A DNA stretch of 64,000 nucleotides, taken from assembly GCA_003550305.1 (NCBI GenBank), contig QKYT01000408.1, positions 18,469-82,468 of the forward strand. The letters are read 5' to 3'. Position 1 is the first letter of the stretch; the number at the start of each line of letters is the position of its first letter. The notes under the pieces are model-generated. The model searched no databases. It was not told the DNA's origin and worked only from the letters and a program-made list of their open reading frames with translations. Origin of the DNA: Glomus cerebriforme. Lineage: Eukaryota; Glomeromycota; Glomeromycetes; Glomerales; Glomeraceae. Of the stretch, positions 60,662 to 64,000 are shown one piece after another. The position numbers were made by a program, and so were the translations under genes.

Positions 60662-62074
60662 TTAATACACTTTAATAATTCCCAGATTCTTATATTTTTC
60701 AATTATATCCATAATTTCTTTTTTAACAACCTCTGTACTATATATACAATTTAGTTTAAAAGTGAGTGATTTTTGTTGTTTACGATTTTTCCAATTAATA
60801 AAGAATAATTCTAAATCTACTGAATTTAATTCAAAATCATATAATACATATGATTTTAATTTATGAAAATTTTTTGGGGAATATTTTGCGACAATATCCA
60901 ACATTTCTCTACTACAACCAATTCTAATCTTTTCTAATTTTTGACAATTATAAAAAATCATTTTTAATGTTTCTATTTCATCATCAATAAATTCCGTTCT
61001 CAATGATTTCAAATTTGGACAAAATTTTGCTATAGCCAAATTTAATGAATTATTATAAGAATTTCCTATATGAAATTCTTTTAAATTTTTACCATTATTT
61101 TCTAAAAATTTAATTAATATATTTGAATTTGGATGTAAATATTGAAATTTTAAAATTTCTAATCGTGAAAATTTATCATAATTTAATTTGTTAAGTTCTT
61201 CAAAAGAATTTTCATAAACTTTTAAAACGAGTTGTTGTAAATTTTTAAATGTATTAATAAATAATAATGGTACATGATTTTTTCCTCCATATATTTTTAA
61301 TTTAATCAAAGTTTTTATATGTTTTGTTAATGAAGGTATAATTTCCGTCCAATCTGCTGTACCATCATATGATTGTATTAATGATAAATCTTTTAAACCA
61401 TATTGTGAAGAAATTAAACCTTTTAATTCACTTGAAACGAACCCCTTAAATTCTATATTTAATGATTGGATGTTACAACAAATTTGTGATAGTTGATTAA
61501 AAAATTCGGAATGAATATCTGAACTACAGCTTAATACTGCAAGATCTGTCAAACATTTTTTTGCCCCAGGAAAATGTGTAAATGTAACATTCATAATATG
61601 TTCTCTTGAATATTTCAATTCTTTCAAAGAAGGAATTTGTTTCATAAACATTTTTAATACTTCTTGTAATATTAAATATTTACTAAAGTTTAAATTTCTT
61701 GAAGTGATTATTTGTTGATTTTCAAGATTATGTTGAATCAAATGATCAATTTCATGAATAGAAAGAAATTTACAGAATAATACATAATTAAATAACGGAG
61801 ATTTTGTGGTTGGAGTTGAAATAAAAATTTCATTCTTATGTAAAAGTTCTTTTGATTCATTAGGAAGGCAAGAGATTAAGGTATTAAGGATTTGTGACGA
61901 TACTTCCGATTGATATGACGCATATTTGAAACTTAAAACATCTCTCCATAAAATTCTAACAGAAATTTTACACCAAGTACGATTAACCAACAAACATGAA
62001 TGTAAAGTAAGTTTATCTTTTTCTAAGAATTCAAAAATTTCATAAAGACAATCAGTAAGAATTCGACAAGGCAT
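60662..62074 (-). CDS. F-box protein with LRR-like C-terminal repeats
   Basis: An intronless frame of 470 aa. The N-terminal 45 residues form an F-box (MPCRILTDCLYEIFEFLE, then LHSCLLVNRTWCKISVRILW), the Skp1-binding module of SCF ubiquitin ligases. The rest is irregular leucine-rich, with segments such as LKDLSLIQSYDG, LKNLQQLV-like NTFKNLQQLVLKVYENSFEE, LEILKFQYLHPNSNILIKF and CQKLEKIRIGC spaced about 25-30 residues apart. Such proteins are heavily multiplied in Rhizophagus-type fungi; substrate is unknown. It is intact. A degenerate duplicate of its 3' end lies just downstream. Confidence 0.87.
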   Translation of the reverse strand: MPCRILTDCLYEIFEFLEKDKLTLHSCLLVNRTWCKISVRILWRDVLSFKYASYQSEVSSQILNTLISCLPNESKELLHKNEIFISTPTTKSPLFNYVLFCKFLSIHEIDHLIQHNLENQQIITSRNLNFSKYLILQEVLKMFMKQIPSLKELKYSREHIMNVTFTHFPGAKKCLTDLAVLSCSSDIHSEFFNQLSQICCNIQSLNIEFKGFVSSELKGLISSQYGLKDLSLIQSYDGTADWTEIIPSLTKHIKTLIKLKIYGGKNHVPLLFINTFKNLQQLVLKVYENSFEELNKLNYDKFSRLEILKFQYLHPNSNILIKFLENNGKNLKEFHIGNSYNNSLNLAIAKFCPNLKSLRTEFIDDEIETLKMIFYNCQKLEKIRIGCSREMLDIVAKYSPKNFHKLKSYVLYDFELNSVDLELFFINWKNRKQQKSLTFKLNCIYSTEVVKKEIMDIIEKYKNLGIIKVY

Positions 62075-63540
62075 TTATTCGCTTATGCTTAATGCAAAAA
62101 AAAAATTAAATTTTTTTTTTTAGAAAAAAAAAAGAAAAAAAATGATCTGGCAATTTATAATTTATCATCGATCGAGTAATTGTTACGCCAATATCCTGAA
62201 TTTGGTAAAAAAAAAGTTTCCGACGAACATCAAGTGATAGTCGGCACTCACGGTACTACTACCACCTACCTATATTTTGAAGCCCGGAATTAATATTTAT
62301 CATTAAAAACCAATTGAATATTAATATATTAACCAACCCGGTCCAGTCCGACAAACTCGGAATTGCCCATGTGATTTTTTGTACGATGTTATTCGTTCCA
62401 TGGACTCGTTCGATTTAGAAGATTTTATTTTCTAAAGAAATTTCCTAAATCTTAGCAAATCTGAAAAAAAAATAGACTTAAACGTGGTTTTTATGTTACA
62501 AATAAATGAATCTTGTCACACCAATGCATGCATTACATAAATAATAATTATTATGATAATATGAAAATGTCTTATAATTATTTCATTTACAATAATAATG
62601 GTCTTAATACCTAAATATGATAGGACGTTAACTGCAATTAATAAATTAGCAATAAGTGGATTAATATAAAAAAAGTTTGAAAAAACAAGAAAATCTAACA
62701 AAGAATCGACAAAAAGTAGGAAATCTAGAATAATAATAAAGATGCTCGTCCACATTTTCCAAATAATTTATTAAAATTGTGTAAAAGAAAACTTTCTCGA
62801 AATTAAATTAATTAAACTGTCGGATATTACGAAATTAGTTCTCAATTCTAATGCCGAAAAGAGAATTCAGAAACCTTCTTAAGAATGATTCATTATTAGT
62901 TTTGTTATGCTTTTGCACCTGACGCATTGGTTACATTACATTTAAAAATTCTCAACTTCCGATATTAAAAGACTTATTATAACAAATTTTTATAATATTA
63001 TTATAAAGCATTTAATCAAATATTTTATTGATAGAGTAAAATAGTGATGGAAAAATAAATTTACATTCCAACGTTTCATTAAATATTTTTCTTAACTGAA
63101 TGTTCTTTTGAAATTTAAAAAAATGTGTGTAATTTTAATCGCATAATCAATACCTTTTTCTTTATTTTTCGGCGCGAAAAATCTTAATGCATACGCAACA
63201 TAATGCCTTACCTACCTACCCATTTCAACCACATCGATTTCTTCAATGATAAAAATATGCTATTCACTTTCGTACTAGCTAGTTATGTACAGTACTATTC
63301 AACTATATAGGGCAATGATACATCATTGTTTATGTCACATAGTAAACAGTTATCAAATTCAGAAATCAAGGGTTTAAACAGTATAACTATAACGAATTCA
63401 CGTTAAAACAATAAGATCGAAACAAATCACGTGACCATGTATTTCAAACATTGCGATGATGTCAGTGTGTAACTCCACTGTAAATTAATTTGCATCATTA
63501 TTTATTACATTATGTCACACCGGATAATTTATATTGCGCA

Positions 63541-63715
63541 GTCTAACCTCGATATCAAATATACCGATATTCGATATACCTAAAATTTATATGCCTAGGT
63601 AGGTTTCGGCACCCAAGTTTAATGAGGACGTATAAATATCGGTATAACTTGATATAAAGATATTCTTTAAAAATTTCATATATGTCCCGTATCGTTATAT
63701 AAATGTTTGACTGTA
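63541..63715. mobile_element. MITE-like relic with CAGTC termini
   Basis: The left end CAGTCTAACCTCGATAT near 63541 and the right end near 63710, which reads TACAGTCAAACATTTATA in reverse complement, are weak inverted repeats. The interior is palindrome-rich (ATACCGATATTCGATAT) and non-coding. Confidence 0.35.
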
Positions 63716-63895
63716 TAGTCTGCCCTCAATATAACGAACCGTCCGGGTTTCACCTCAAACTGATTCGTTATAGCGAAGAATTTAAAGAATTTAATTGGCT
63801 GATCCATTATAATAAGGGATATTTAAAGCATTTTATTGGCTAAAGGTCACGTGTATGAAAATTCGTTGAGAGTTCATATCGAGAGCAGACTGTAT
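63714..63895. mobile_element. TA-flanked MITE with AGTCTGC termini
   Basis: The left end TA-TAGTCTGCCCTCAATAT and the right end, which reads TA-CAGTCTGCTCTCGATAT in reverse complement, form terminal inverted repeats bounded by TA. About 180 bp, non-coding. The ends recall pogo/Tc1-type CAGTC termini. Confidence 0.55.
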
Positions 63896-64000
63896 ATATG
63901 TAATCACATGATACCAGAGAAAACCGTCTGTGCCGTTTAAGAAAAAGACAGTTTAACTACCATAAATGTTAAATCAAAATAATAATAATTTTATTCTTAA

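Larger units (their letters stand above)
62075..64000. other. intergenic to window end, MITE-like elements at right end
   Basis: No conserved coding sequence. A 79-codon open stretch at 62516-62755 on - is hydrophobic, AT-driven and unsupported. Two MITE-like elements are listed at 63541-63715 and 63714-63895. Confidence 0.45.

Noticed and set aside
62516..62755. 79-codon hydrophobic frame on the minus strand
   Set aside because: Ile/Leu/Phe-rich composition expected from AT-rich DNA, no domain, no splice support.
30368..64000. Autonomous transposons or retroelements
   Set aside because: No transposase, integrase or reverse-transcriptase motif was found in any frame inspected; only short non-coding inverted-repeat elements are present.

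Overview
The window looks like nuclear DNA of a Glomeromycota-type (arbuscular mycorrhizal) fungus, most like Rhizophagus. It is very AT-rich, full of poly-A/T runs, and almost every gene is broken by short (about 50-100 nt) GT..AG introns. Its families fit that lineage: a long Sel1-repeat protein, an F-box/LRR-like protein, a coiled-coil ORF, multi-copy ion-channel genes and an SPX-type phosphate transporter. The organism call is an inference from gene content and composition, not a database match. Exon joins were worked out by hand. For each gene with a full exon list the summed exon length is a multiple of three.

Region 1 (about 0.9-31 kb) is a dense block of mostly conserved genes. In order it holds: an SMG6/EST1-like nonsense-mediated-decay endonuclease (-); a class I (GH47) alpha-1,2-mannosidase (+), divergent from SMG6 over about 200 bp; a secreted/membrane Pro/Asn/Gln-rich mucin-like protein (-); a class I O-methyltransferase (-); an SPX-SLC13 Pho87/90/91-type phosphate transporter (-); a fasciclin-domain secreted protein (+); an ANKRD16-like ankyrin protein (-); a P4-ATPase lipid flippase (+); a tiny CBP4-like mitochondrial complex III assembly factor (+); two head-to-head paralogous membrane proteins of an uncharacterised fungal family, one with PY (PPxY) motifs; and a single-exon multi-pass membrane protein of unknown function (-).

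Region 2 (about 31-64 kb) is looser and accessory in character. It carries decayed DNA-transposon/MITE relics and a family of three full-length, intact genes for a large TRP-like ion channel: copy 1 on + at 33.7-38.3 kb, copy 2 on - at 42.5-47.2 kb, copy 3 on - at 55.0-59.6 kb. There is also a truncated fourth copy at about 48 kb. All three full copies keep the same eight-exon structure, including a 25-nt micro-exon. They encode about 1,360-1,375 aa: a WD/beta-propeller-like N-terminal half, a six-helix channel module with a strongly conserved pore loop, and a charged C-terminal tail that ends in a coiled coil. Copies 1 and 2 face each other around an MBOAT/wax-synthase-like acyltransferase whose reading frame holds one in-frame TGA. 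A 17-repeat Sel1 protein, a coiled-coil ORF, apparently decayed coding sequence and an F-box protein with a partial tandem duplication of its 3' end fill the rest.

The best candidate for an undescribed system is the tandem/inverted cluster of propeller-fused TRP-like channels. The PY-motif membrane protein pair and the higher-order Sel1 array are secondary candidates.
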